25,305 nt of DNA. Origin: Fibrobacter sp. UBA4375. GTDB lineage: Bacteria; Fibrobacterota; Fibrobacteria; Fibrobacterales; Fibrobacteraceae. Position 1 is the stretch's first letter; each line of letters opens with the position of its first letter. The position numbers were made by a program, and so were the translations under genes. Shown piece by piece: positions 5,629 to 13,828 of the stretch. The stretch is from NCBI GenBank assembly GCA_002391195.1, contig DGRZ01000045.1:918-26222 (forward strand), read 5' to 3'. Under the pieces are notes generated by a model. That model saw only the letters and a program-made list of their open reading frames with translations. It ran no database searches and was not told the origin of the DNA.

Positions 5629-7332
5629 ACCTTAATGATTCTCAAGATGCTCGGATGCCTCGCGCTCCTCATGTTCGGTATGAAGACCATGAGCGAAGGC
5701 CTCCAGAAACTTACCGGTGGACACCTTCGTGCGTTTCTTGGCACTATGACCAAGCACCGGGCCGGCGGATTGCTTACGGGAACCTTTATTACCGCCGCAG
5801 TGCAGTCTTCTACTGCCACCACCGTCATGACCGTCAGTTTCGTCAATGCTGGTCTGCTTACCCTTAAGCAGGCCATTCCTGTTATTATGGGGGCGAACAT
5901 CGGTACCACGGCCACGGCCTGGATCATGTCCATCTTCGGATTCCAGTTCAACATGAGCAGTTTCGTGTGGCCTTTCTTTGCGCTGGGAATTATCCTCTCC
6001 TATGTGCGGAAAAGCAACGTCAAGAGTTTCGGCGAATTTGTTTTCGGTTTTTCTTTCATGTTCCTGGGGCTTACCACCCTACGCGAAAATGCGGTGGCTA
6101 TGGACTTGTCCCACAACCAGGCGGTCATTGACTTTTTTGCGGCCTGCGGAAACTGGGGCATTCTGTCCACCTTGTTGTTCCTGCTTCTGGGAAGCGTCCT
6201 GACCATGTGCGTGCAGTCATCTGCCGCCATCATGGCCATTACCCTCCTTCTTTGCAGTAGCGGGGTGCTCCCGATTTACCAGGGCATTGCCCTTGTGATG
6301 GGTGAAAATATCGGAACCACGGTGACTTCGAACCTGGCGGCCCTTTCGGCCAGCACCCAGGCTCGGCGTGCTGCCTTGGCCCACATGCTTTTCAACGTGT
6401 TCGGCGTGGTGTGGGTACTGATTGTTTTCCACCCCTTCGTGAACATGGTTTGCCATATCGTCGGCTTTGACCCGAACTTTGTTCCCCAGACCCAAGAAGA
6501 AATTGCCGAGGCCAGCGTGCGGGTGACTTACGCCCTGTCCGGATTCCATACGGCATTCAACCTCTGCAACGTGGCGATCCTCATCTGGTTCATCAAGCCC
6601 ATGGAAAACATCATCTGCAAGATTATCCGCGAAAAGGAAGATGGCGAAGATTTCAGCATCAAGTTTATCAGTGCTGGCCTCATGAGTACCGCCGAACTTT
6701 CCCTGTTCGAAGCCCGTAAAGAAATCAACCTGTTTGCCGAACGTACCCTGAAGATGTTCCGCTTTGTGCCGGACTTGCTCAAGATGAAGGACGAGGGAGA
6801 GTTCACGAAGCTGTTTGCCCGAATAGAGAAGTACGAGAACATCAGCGACAAGATGGAAATCGAGATTGCAGGTTACCTGAACAAGGTGAGTGAAGGTCGC
6901 CTGAGCCCCGAAAGTAAGCGGGTGCTGCAGTCCATGCTCAAGGAGATTTCTGAAATCGAGAGCATTGGCGATTCCATCTATAACATGTCCAGGGCTATAC
7001 GGCACAAGTTCCAGAGTGCCGACGACTTTACCGAAGAGCAGTACAGCCGTATCGAAGGCATGATGAAGCTTTGCGACAAGTCCATGGCCCAGATGGTGGA
7101 TATCATCGAAGACGCTCCCCAGGCCGATGTGAAGTCCTCCTTGATGATGGAATACGAAATCAACGATTATCGCAAGATGCTCAAGCAGCTGAACATAGAC
7201 GACATCAATGCCCAGCGTTACAGCTACCAGATGGGCGTGCACTACATGGACGTAATCAACGACTGCGAAAAGCTGGGCGACTACGTAATCAACGTGGTGG
7301 AAGCCCATGTGAACCACAAGCTTTCGGGCTAG
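5626..7332 (+). CDS. Na/Pi cotransporter family protein with PhoU-like C-terminal domain
   Basis: A 568-residue inner-membrane protein of the NptA/YjbB type, taking up (or exporting) phosphate with sodium. The transport half (about 1-320) has the family's inverted duplication: QSSTATT (Q60-S61-S62) followed by GANIGTTAT, then QSSAAIM (about 196) followed by GENIGTTVTS. Several hydrophobic spans lie around these. From about 350 to the end the protein is helical and charged, with no membrane segment, matching a cytoplasmic PhoU-like domain (EISEIESIGDSIYNM and INDCEKLGDYVINVVEAH are typical). The start codon lies inside a hairpin at the end of a structured leader, so translation may be controlled. 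The upstream gene is an acid phosphatase, fitting a role in phosphate acquisition. Confidence 0.93.
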   Translation: MTLMILKMLGCLALLMFGMKTMSEGLQKLTGGHLRAFLGTMTKHRAGGLLTGTFITAAVQSSTATTVMTVSFVNAGLLTLKQAIPVIMGANIGTTATAWIMSIFGFQFNMSSFVWPFFALGIILSYVRKSNVKSFGEFVFGFSFMFLGLTTLRENAVAMDLSHNQAVIDFFAACGNWGILSTLLFLLLGSVLTMCVQSSAAIMAITLLLCSSGVLPIYQGIALVMGENIGTTVTSNLAALSASTQARRAALAHMLFNVFGVVWVLIVFHPFVNMVCHIVGFDPNFVPQTQEEIAEASVRVTYALSGFHTAFNLCNVAILIWFIKPMENIICKIIREKEDGEDFSIKFISAGLMSTAELSLFEARKEINLFAERTLKMFRFVPDLLKMKDEGEFTKLFARIEKYENISDKMEIEIAGYLNKVSEGRLSPESKRVLQSMLKEISEIESIGDSIYNMSRAIRHKFQSADDFTEEQYSRIEGMMKLCDKSMAQMVDIIEDAPQADVKSSLMMEYEINDYRKMLKQLNIDDINAQRYSYQMGVHYMDVINDCEKLGDYVINVVEAHVNHKLSG

Positions 7333-7380
7333 GCCGTCTTGGTTGACATTTTATAACTGTTTTTTCTCTTGTCATGCCCG

Positions 7381-7399
7381 TCCCGCATCAAGTGCGGGA
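7381..7399. repeat. palindromic repeat (TCCCGCA arms)
   Basis: TCCCGCA (7381-7387) and TGCGGGA (7393-7399) flank a 5-base loop and are preceded by GTCATGCCCG. The layout is like the GTCATCCCCGC repeats at 301-415, so it is probably a divergent member. It may also help end the transporter transcript. Confidence 0.5.
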
Positions 7400-7424
7400 T
7401 AAACTCCAGCGGTCAACGTCTCGT

Positions 7425-7438
7425 TAAATTTGTATAAT
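7425..7438 (+). promoter_or_regulatory. TAnnTTTG element overlapping a TATAAT box
   Basis: TAAATTTG (7425-7432) is followed directly by TATAAT (7433-7438). Either could act as the promoter of the gene at 7448. No good -35 or -33 partner is visible. A start driven by TATAAT would fall almost at the ATG. Confidence 0.45.
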
Positions 7439-7447
7439 AGGCATATC

Positions 7448-8602
7448 ATGCTTTTTGACGAAATTATAGACGACACCTACGAGGCGTCGGAATACCCCGC
7501 CCTTGCAGGCCTTACGCAGGAGTGGCTTGAAACAAGGCCCTTTGCGGGCCTGCGCGTGCTGGCGGCGACACCCGTGTTCCGGAATACGCTGGTGCAGTAC
7601 CGTGCGCTTTTGGCCGGCGGGGCAGATCTTTCGGTAGGTATTGCGAACGATTCCGGCGCGGGAGCCGAAATGCCCTGCGATTCGGGCGTTGTCGCTCTAC
7701 TGCGGGAATCGAACATTCCGGTGCTTGGCTTGCAAGACGCCTTGAAGGCGGAGTTCCGCGGCGAAGGTTTCGACCTGGTTCTGGATTGCGCGGGCCAGTT
7801 TTCGGCATGCCGTCCGAAATATGGTTTTGTGGAACTTACCCGCAGCGGTGTGCAGTTTTACGAGAACAGCGAAAAGCCGGTGTATGTGGCGGACAGCGGA
7901 ATCGTCAAGCGTATCGAGACAAGTCTCGGGACCGGGGAAGGTTATGTGCGGGCCCTTTTGCAGCTGGGCTACGGCAATGTTGGTCGAAATGGCGCAGATG
8001 CGGGTAGTGACGGTGCCGCCTTTGCCGGAAAAAGTTTCGTGGTGTTCGGGAGCGGCAAGGTAGGGCAGGGAATCGTTCTGCAACTCTTGCGGGAAGGTGC
8101 TCACGTGCAGGTGGTAACGGATAAGGCCCGCGGCGTTAGTCCTTTTTTGGATGCAAACGGCGTGCCTGTTACGGATTGCAACGACCTGAAATCGGTTGTA
8201 GCTCTTGTGAGTGCTGCCGATTTTGTGGTGACGGCTACCGGTGTGAAGGGTGCTCTTGACCGGCCGGAGTTGACGGCGGCTCTGCTCTCTTCGAAAGCGG
8301 TGCTTGCCAACATGGGCGTCGAAGACGAATATGGCTCTAGTGTTCCTGCAGGTCGCGTGCTTGCCGAAAAGAAACCCCTGAACTTCATTCTAGAAGAACC
8401 GACCCACCTGAAATATATCGACGCTTCCCTCGCTTTGCACGGGGCACTGGGGGAACTTCTGGTGCGTGAAGCTGCGGATGCTTCGGACAAAAAAAATGCG
8501 GGCCCCATGGACCCGCCAAGCGAACTAGAACAGCGCATTCTCTCGATGACCATGCAGGACGGCCTTATCGGTCCTGAAATCGCCGAGATGCTGAGCCTTT
8601 AA
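7448..8602 (+). CDS. S-adenosylhomocysteinase-like NAD-binding protein
   Basis: A 384-residue soluble protein that resembles the S-adenosylhomocysteine hydrolase superfamily but is shorter and divergent. Visible features are a KPVYVADSGIVKRIETSLGTGEG region that parallels the SAHH hinge before the NAD domain, a Rossmann fold (SFVVFGSGKVGQGIVLQLL, GxGxxG type), a VVTATGVKGAL strand, a VLANMGVEDEYG turn, and a helical C-terminus. The canonical SAHH C-terminal K-x-x-Y-R-Y end is absent. It probably binds NAD(H), but the substrate is unknown; it might act on a related thioether or be an SAHH paralogue. The ATG at 7448 is chosen; the TTG at 7430 lies inside the promoter-like sequence. It converges with the symporter gene, with a hairpin between them. 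Confidence 0.65.
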   Translation: MLFDEIIDDTYEASEYPALAGLTQEWLETRPFAGLRVLAATPVFRNTLVQYRALLAGGADLSVGIANDSGAGAEMPCDSGVVALLRESNIPVLGLQDALKAEFRGEGFDLVLDCAGQFSACRPKYGFVELTRSGVQFYENSEKPVYVADSGIVKRIETSLGTGEGYVRALLQLGYGNVGRNGADAGSDGAAFAGKSFVVFGSGKVGQGIVLQLLREGAHVQVVTDKARGVSPFLDANGVPVTDCNDLKSVVALVSAADFVVTATGVKGALDRPELTAALLSSKAVLANMGVEDEYGSSVPAGRVLAEKKPLNFILEEPTHLKYIDASLALHGALGELLVREAADASDKKNAGPMDPPSELEQRILSMTMQDGLIGPEIAEMLSL

Positions 8603-8609
8603 CCTGCAC

Positions 8610-8647
8610 ATTCCCGGTTTGATTGCCGTTGCCGCGTAGGCGGGAAT
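8610..8647. terminator. inverted repeat between convergent genes
   Basis: ATTCCCG (8610-8616) pairs with CGGGAAT (8641-8647) around a 24-base loop. It occupies the 49-base gap between two convergent stop codons, a usual place for a shared terminator. No long T-tract is present, so the function is tentative. Confidence 0.4.
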
Positions 8648-8651
8648 CGCC

Positions 8652-10085
8652 TTAGTTTTTCTTCCCTTCCAGTTTTTCAAAGAACTTCTTGGTTTCCCGG
8701 GCAACGACCCCGCTTAGGAGAATAAGGGCCACCAGGTTCGGGAAGGCCATGAGTCCGTTGAAAATGTCGGCGCTGGTCCACACGGCACTCACCGTGAGAT
8801 AGGGGCCAATAAACACGGCCGCTACATAGAACCAGCGGAAAGTGAGAATGGCTCCTTTCTTGCCACGGCCCACAAGGTATTCTAGGCAACGTTCAGAATA
8901 ATAGGCCCAGCCGAGAATAGTGGTGAAGGCAAAGAATACCAGGGCGGCGGTGAGAATGTAGGGAGCGACACTTGAACCGGCGGGCAGGTTCGAAAGCCCG
9001 CGGACAAAAGCTTCCATGGTAATGTTCACGCCCTGGAGCCCAAGTTCAGGAGTCCAGGCTCCGGTCACCACGATGGCAAGGCCTGTCATGGAACAGATGA
9101 CGATGGTGTCAATGAAGGTCCCCGTCATGCAGACCAGTCCTTGACGGACAGGCTCCTTGGTCTTTGCGGCGGCAGCGGCGATGGGAGCGGAACCCAGACC
9201 CGCCTCGTTGCTGAAGATGCCGCGGGCGATACCCTTTTGCATGGCGATAAAGATGGTACCCACCACGCCGCCGGTGACCGCACTCGGGTTGAATGCCGCC
9301 TGGATAATCATTTCGATAGCGCTAGAAATTTTAGAGAAATTGAAACCGAGAATTAGTAGGCAGAAAAGAATGTAGAAGATGGCCATGAGGGGCACAATAT
9401 AAAGAGAGACTTTCGCGATGCGCTTGAGACCGCCGATGATGACCATGGCCGTAAAGCCAGCGCACAGGAGGCCTGCAATGGCGGTGGATACGGAGACGGA
9501 ATTACCGCCGATGTTCACGAATTCTCGGGAGGGGAATATCGTTGCCACCGCCGAGGTGATGCCGTTCACCTGGGTGATGGTGCCGATGCCCAAAAGTCCG
9601 GCAAGTACGCCGAAGATGGCAAACAGCACGGCTAGCCACTTGAAGTTAAAACCGAAACGTTCCTTGATACCAGTTTCAATGTAGTAGAAGGGGCCTCCTA
9701 GAACTTTTCCGTCGCTCCCCACCTTGCGGTACTTGACGGCTAAAAGACCTTCGGCATACTTGGTGGCCATGCCAAAGAATGCGGCCACTTCCATCCAGAA
9801 AAGGGCTCCCGGACCGCCGGTGCCGATGGCGGTAGCCACTCCTACGATGTTTCCGGTGCCTACCGTTGCCGCAAGAGCCGTGCAGAGGGCGGCAAAGCTT
9901 GAAACTTCGCCCTCTCCTTCCTTTTCGCTGTTGAGCATGTAGCGCAGGGCGTTGCCCAGGTTTGTGACCTGGAGTACACCCAGGCGGCAGGTGAGCAAGA
10001 TACCTACAAACAGGATGACGACGATAAGGGGGATACCCCACACGTAGCCGTCAATGGTATCAAGGATGGAATTTAGGGTTGCCAT
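8652..10085 (-). CDS. alanine/glycine:cation symporter (AGCS) family protein
   Basis: A 477-residue inner-membrane transporter that imports small neutral amino acids (alanine, glycine or similar) with Na+ or H+. It shows about ten hydrophobic spans and the AGCS signatures: LCTALAATVGTGNIVGVATAIGTGGPGALFWM in the first half, KYAEGLLAVKYRK, GGPFYYI, and FSNEAGLGSAPIAAAAA in the middle. The ATG at 10085 has AAGGAG seven bases upstream; an in-frame TTG at 10100 would place that site inside the gene. A TAAATTTG element lies about 50 bases upstream. It diverges from the histidine kinase gene and converges with the SAHH-like gene, so it is transcribed alone. The exact substrate cannot be read from the sequence. 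Confidence 0.94.
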   Translation of the reverse strand: MATLNSILDTIDGYVWGIPLIVVILFVGILLTCRLGVLQVTNLGNALRYMLNSEKEGEGEVSSFAALCTALAATVGTGNIVGVATAIGTGGPGALFWMEVAAFFGMATKYAEGLLAVKYRKVGSDGKVLGGPFYYIETGIKERFGFNFKWLAVLFAIFGVLAGLLGIGTITQVNGITSAVATIFPSREFVNIGGNSVSVSTAIAGLLCAGFTAMVIIGGLKRIAKVSLYIVPLMAIFYILFCLLILGFNFSKISSAIEMIIQAAFNPSAVTGGVVGTIFIAMQKGIARGIFSNEAGLGSAPIAAAAAKTKEPVRQGLVCMTGTFIDTIVICSMTGLAIVVTGAWTPELGLQGVNITMEAFVRGLSNLPAGSSVAPYILTAALVFFAFTTILGWAYYSERCLEYLVGRGKKGAILTFRWFYVAAVFIGPYLTVSAVWTSADIFNGLMAFPNLVALILLSGVVARETKKFFEKLEGKKN

Positions 10086-10137
10086 AGCAATCTCCTTCAA
10101 GGCGGTTTCTATGAGTGTGGCGCGAAATGGGCGCGAG

Positions 10138-10145
10138 CAAATTTA
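10138..10145 (-). promoter_or_regulatory. TAnnTTTG promoter element of the symporter gene
   Basis: On the minus strand TAAATTTG (10145 to 10138) matches the element exactly. A start near 10132 would give a leader of about 47 bases carrying the AAGGAG ribosome binding site. No clear TTTG partner is seen at the -33 position. Confidence 0.5.
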
Positions 10146-10238
10146 GAAAAAAGTTTTTGATGGCGACGAAAAGAATCTCCTGACCCCTCACTTTTCTGGT
10201 TATTTATTATTTTATCAATAAAAGACTGAGAGGCCCCT

Positions 10239-13200
10239 ATGTTCGGACACCACCTTCCTTTGAGCGAACAGTCCCTGCAAGTTATCGAGCAGATTGGAAA
10301 CGACATGCCCGGCGGTTTTTTTATATACAAGGCCACGGGGAACGAGGAACTGCTTTATGCCAACAAGGCGGTATTTCGAATTTTCGGTTGCGAGACCCTG
10401 GAAGAATTCAAGGCCCTGACCGGCTACACCTTCAAGGGAATGCTTTACCCCGAAGACTATGGAAAGATTTCGGCATCCATAGTGGAGCAAATAGAAAAAA
10501 GTCAGGGGAATCTGGATTATGTGGAGTACCGCATTGTCCGCAAGGATGGAGAAATCCGCTGGATAGACGACTATGGGCACTACGTGGAATCCGACGTCTA
10601 TGGCGGCCTCTATTACGTGTTTATTTCGGACATTACCGAAAAACGGATGCAAATGGAAACGGACAAGGCCGTCCGGACAGCGGTTATCGAAGCCCTTAGC
10701 AGAAGCTACAATGCGGTGTGGCTCATTAATGACATTGCCACGGGGAGTTTTTCGCTTTTCCGTGGCGAGACGAAGGGCGAGAGCATTCATGCAAGGCCCA
10801 CCCGCGAAGCTTTGGAACTTTTGGATTACGAAGATGCCAAGAGAAACTACATTGACAACTTTGTCGTGGAAGAAGACCGGGAACGCCTCCGCAGGGAACT
10901 GACCCTTGAAAATCTCAAGGAGTGTACCCGTGACAACCACATGTTCACAGAAAGTTTCAGGCGAATCATCGGTAATGAAGAACGGTATTACCGTATCGAA
11001 TTTATGCAGGTGAAGCTGCCCAACGGCAAAACCGGGATTGTAGCGGGCTTTAGGGATGTAGATTCTGAAGTCCGCGAAGAAGAGGAAACCCGGAGAAAAC
11101 TCCTGGAGGCCGAAGCCGCCAAGGCTGAAAACCGAAGGCTCATGGAACGGGTGGAATCTGCTGCGGAACTGGCGGAACTTATGGGCTCGGTAACTTCGCT
11201 TCTTTCGAACATGCCGGCCCTGAGTTTTTCGAAGGATGCCCTTACCGGCAGGTACCTCGCCTGTAACCAGGCCTTCGCCGAATACGCCAACAAGGAAAAT
11301 CCCGACGGTGTTATCGGACTTACGGATTACCAAATTTTTGACCCCGTGACGGCGGCGCATTTTGCTGAGGACGACCGCAAGGCGCTTGAAATGGACAAGC
11401 CCTACGTGTTCTTCGAGGATGTCCCCAACGCGGTGGGGACAGAAATCCGCAACCTCCAGACAACCAAGATGAAGTTCAAGGATTCTTCGGGCAGGCTCTG
11501 CACCTTGGGTATGTGCGTGGATGTGACGGAAATGACCCGCATAAAATCAGCAGAAGCCCATCAGCAGGAACTGGAAGCGAGGCTTGAATTACAAGAAACC
11601 CTTTTGCAGGAACGGCACCACCGCGAACAGCTGGATAACATGATAACGGCCATGGCTTCTGATTACCGCAGTATTTATCATGTGAATCTTGATGCCGACG
11701 AAGCGGTGTGTTACCGTGCAGACGCAAGCGACAAAGACCAGCATGCGGAAGGGGTCCGTTTCCCCTATCTCGAACGGTTCCGCTACTATGGAAACACCTA
11801 TGTGACGGAAGCCTTCCGTGAAGGATTCCTGAATTTTATCGAACCCGAAAATATCCGCAGGGCACTTGCGAAGGACTCTCTGATTGTTTATCGTTACCTA
11901 GTGAACCGCGCAGGCAAGGAATATTACGAGATGATTCGCGTCGCGGACGTGCAGGGAGCGGAAGAACGTACGGACGGAATTGTCCATGCGGTGGGTCTTG
12001 GCCTTACGGTTATTGACGAAGAAATGCGGGACTCTCTGGCAAGGAACAAGGCGCTAACGGAGGCCCTGGCGGCAGCCGAATCGGCAAGCACTGCAAAGAC
12101 GGCGTTCCTCTCCAACATGAGCCACGAAATAAGAACTCCGATGAATGCCATCATTGGCCTGGATAGTCTTGCTCTCAGTGACGAGACCCTAAGCGACAAG
12201 ACTAAGGACTATCTTGAAAAAATTGGAGGCAGTGCAAGGCACTTGCTAGGACTCATCAATGACATTTTGGACATGAGCCGCATCGAAAGTGGAAAGCTTA
12301 TGCTCAGGAACGAGGAGTTTTCCCTGAACGACATGTTGGAGCAGATAAACACGCTGGTCATGACGCAGTGCAGCGAAAGGGGAATCCGCTTCCAATGCAA
12401 CCAGAAAGGGAAGGTTGGCTCTTACTTCATTGGCGACGAGATGAAACTGAAGCAGGTGCTCATCAACATCCTGAGCAACGCCATCAAGTTCACGGAACGT
12501 TTGGGCGAAATCCGTCTTGACGTGGAGTGTACGGCCTCGTACCAGGGCCAGTCTACGCTGAAATTTTCCGTGCAGGATACAGGAATAGGAATTTCAGAAT
12601 CCTTCATCCCGAAGATATTTGACTCCTTCACGCAAGAAGATTCCACGCGGAGCTCTAAGTTCGGCAGTACCGGGCTTGGAATGGCGATTACCAAGAACAT
12701 CGTAGAGATGATGAATGGCTCCATTTCTGTAGAATCTAAGAAAGGGGTGGGTTCCACCTTCACCGTGGTTGTGACTCTCAGGGAATGCGAACACGCTCTC
12801 CCCTCCATAGGGAAAATCCAGACGAAGGACTTGTCCGTTCTCGTGGTGGACGACGACGCCATCGCCTGCGAGCACGCAAGGCTCGTACTTTCGGAAGCGG
12901 GCGTCAAGTCGGATACGAGCTTGAGCGGAGAAGAGGCTCTCCACATGCTTGAGGTTCACCATGCAAAACATGAACCCTACAATCTGGTGCTTCTCGATTG
13001 GAAAATGCCAGACATGGATGGAATCGAGGTAGCTAGGCGCATCCGTGAACGCTACGACAAGGAAACCACCGTCATCATTCTTACGGCATATAACTGGGAT
13101 GAAATTATGGACACCGCGCTGCATGCGGGAGTAGACAGTTTTCTTTCAAAGCCCTTGTTTGCCATGGGTGTGTTGGACGAGTTTGAACGTATTGCCCGAC

Positions 13201-13634
13201 GCAATAATATGGGAATTCTTAGGGAAAAGAAACGGGCGAGCCTAGAAGGAAGGCGCATCCTCCTTGCTGAAGACATTGCCATTAACGCCGAAATCATGAA
13301 GGAAATTCTGAAGGCGCGGGGGATGACGGTTGGCCTGGCCGAAAATGGGAAACTCGCCCTCGAGATGTTCAGGGAAAGCGATTATAATCATTACGATGCT
13401 ATTCTCATGGATGTGCGGATGCCCGAAATGGATGGCCTAGAGGCCACTGCAGCTATCCGTGCATTGGACCGCCCCGATGCAAAGACCGTGCCTATTGTTG
13501 CCATGACGGCTAACGCCTTTGATGAGGATGTGCAAAAATCCTTGCAGGTCGGCATGAATGCCCATCTTTCAAAACCTGTGGAACCCGACATCCTTTACTT
13601 GACTCTGGCGGAGCTCATTTACGACTCCAAATAG
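10239..13634 (+). CDS. PAS-domain hybrid sensor histidine kinase with two receiver domains
   Basis: A 1131-residue hybrid kinase with no signal peptide or membrane span, so it senses a cytoplasmic signal. Order: a PAS domain (about 12-135, ending VFISDITEKR); a second PAS-like region (about 145-280); a coiled coil rich in Glu/Ala/Arg (about 278-310); a third PAS-like domain (about 320-430, ending CVDVTEMTR); another coiled coil and a fourth sensory-like segment (about 470-590). The kinase core follows: HisKA with SHEIRTP (His629), the N-box INILSNAIKF, DTGIGI and GSTGLGMA. REC1 has Asp920 in LLDWKMPDMDG and REC2 has Asp1058 in LMDVRMPEMDG. There is no Hpt or DNA-binding output domain, so a separate phosphotransfer partner is expected. 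Start is supported by GAGAGG upstream. Neighbours give no hint of the signal. Confidence 0.95.
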   Translation: MFGHHLPLSEQSLQVIEQIGNDMPGGFFIYKATGNEELLYANKAVFRIFGCETLEEFKALTGYTFKGMLYPEDYGKISASIVEQIEKSQGNLDYVEYRIVRKDGEIRWIDDYGHYVESDVYGGLYYVFISDITEKRMQMETDKAVRTAVIEALSRSYNAVWLINDIATGSFSLFRGETKGESIHARPTREALELLDYEDAKRNYIDNFVVEEDRERLRRELTLENLKECTRDNHMFTESFRRIIGNEERYYRIEFMQVKLPNGKTGIVAGFRDVDSEVREEEETRRKLLEAEAAKAENRRLMERVESAAELAELMGSVTSLLSNMPALSFSKDALTGRYLACNQAFAEYANKENPDGVIGLTDYQIFDPVTAAHFAEDDRKALEMDKPYVFFEDVPNAVGTEIRNLQTTKMKFKDSSGRLCTLGMCVDVTEMTRIKSAEAHQQELEARLELQETLLQERHHREQLDNMITAMASDYRSIYHVNLDADEAVCYRADASDKDQHAEGVRFPYLERFRYYGNTYVTEAFREGFLNFIEPENIRRALAKDSLIVYRYLVNRAGKEYYEMIRVADVQGAEERTDGIVHAVGLGLTVIDEEMRDSLARNKALTEALAAAESASTAKTAFLSNMSHEIRTPMNAIIGLDSLALSDETLSDKTKDYLEKIGGSARHLLGLINDILDMSRIESGKLMLRNEEFSLNDMLEQINTLVMTQCSERGIRFQCNQKGKVGSYFIGDEMKLKQVLINILSNAIKFTERLGEIRLDVECTASYQGQSTLKFSVQDTGIGISESFIPKIFDSFTQEDSTRSSKFGSTGLGMAITKNIVEMMNGSISVESKKGVGSTFTVVVTLRECEHALPSIGKIQTKDLSVLVVDDDAIACEHARLVLSEAGVKSDTSLSGEEALHMLEVHHAKHEPYNLVLLDWKMPDMDGIEVARRIRERYDKETTVIILTAYNWDEIMDTALHAGVDSFLSKPLFAMGVLDEFERIARRNNMGILREKKRASLEGRRILLAEDIAINAEIMKEILKARGMTVGLAENGKLALEMFRESDYNHYDAILMDVRMPEMDGLEATAAIRALDRPDAKTVPIVAMTANAFDEDVQKSLQVGMNAHLSKPVEPDILYLTLAELIYDSK

Positions 13635-13778
13635 GAATGGTGCACCCCCGCTACAGCGGAGCCCAAAGACATTCGTTGGAGTTTTCTAAAAAACGAAAAA
13701 AGTAGGCGCTAACATAGAATGCGATGCGAACCTGCTGAAAATGGACCTTGTGTAAAATTGTTATTTTTTGACACGGAA

Positions 13779-13795
13779 AACTCCTGCGTGGAGTT
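13779..13795 (+). other. small hairpin upstream of gltX
   Basis: AACTCC (13779-13784) and GGAGTT (13790-13795) form a 6-bp stem with a 5-base loop, 33 bases before the gltX start. It lies just upstream of GATATTTG (13802-13809), a one-mismatch version of the TAnnTTTG element. It may be an operator or a leftover of a leader; nothing else is recognised in the 194-base gap. Confidence 0.3.
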
Positions 13796-13828
13796 GCGCG
13801 GGATATTTGAGCTTTATAAGAGGAAATT

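Noticed and set aside
6217..7317. 366-codon minus-strand frame
   Set aside because: Antisense to the Na/Pi transporter gene; His/Val-rich shadow composition.
7352..7357. TTGACA as a -35 box
   Set aside because: No -10-like hexamer occurs 16-18 bases downstream; it lies in the 3' untranslated region of the transporter gene.
13770..13775. TTGACA-like -35 box upstream of gltX
   Set aside because: No -10 sequence at the right distance; the GATATTTG word nearer the gene is a better candidate.
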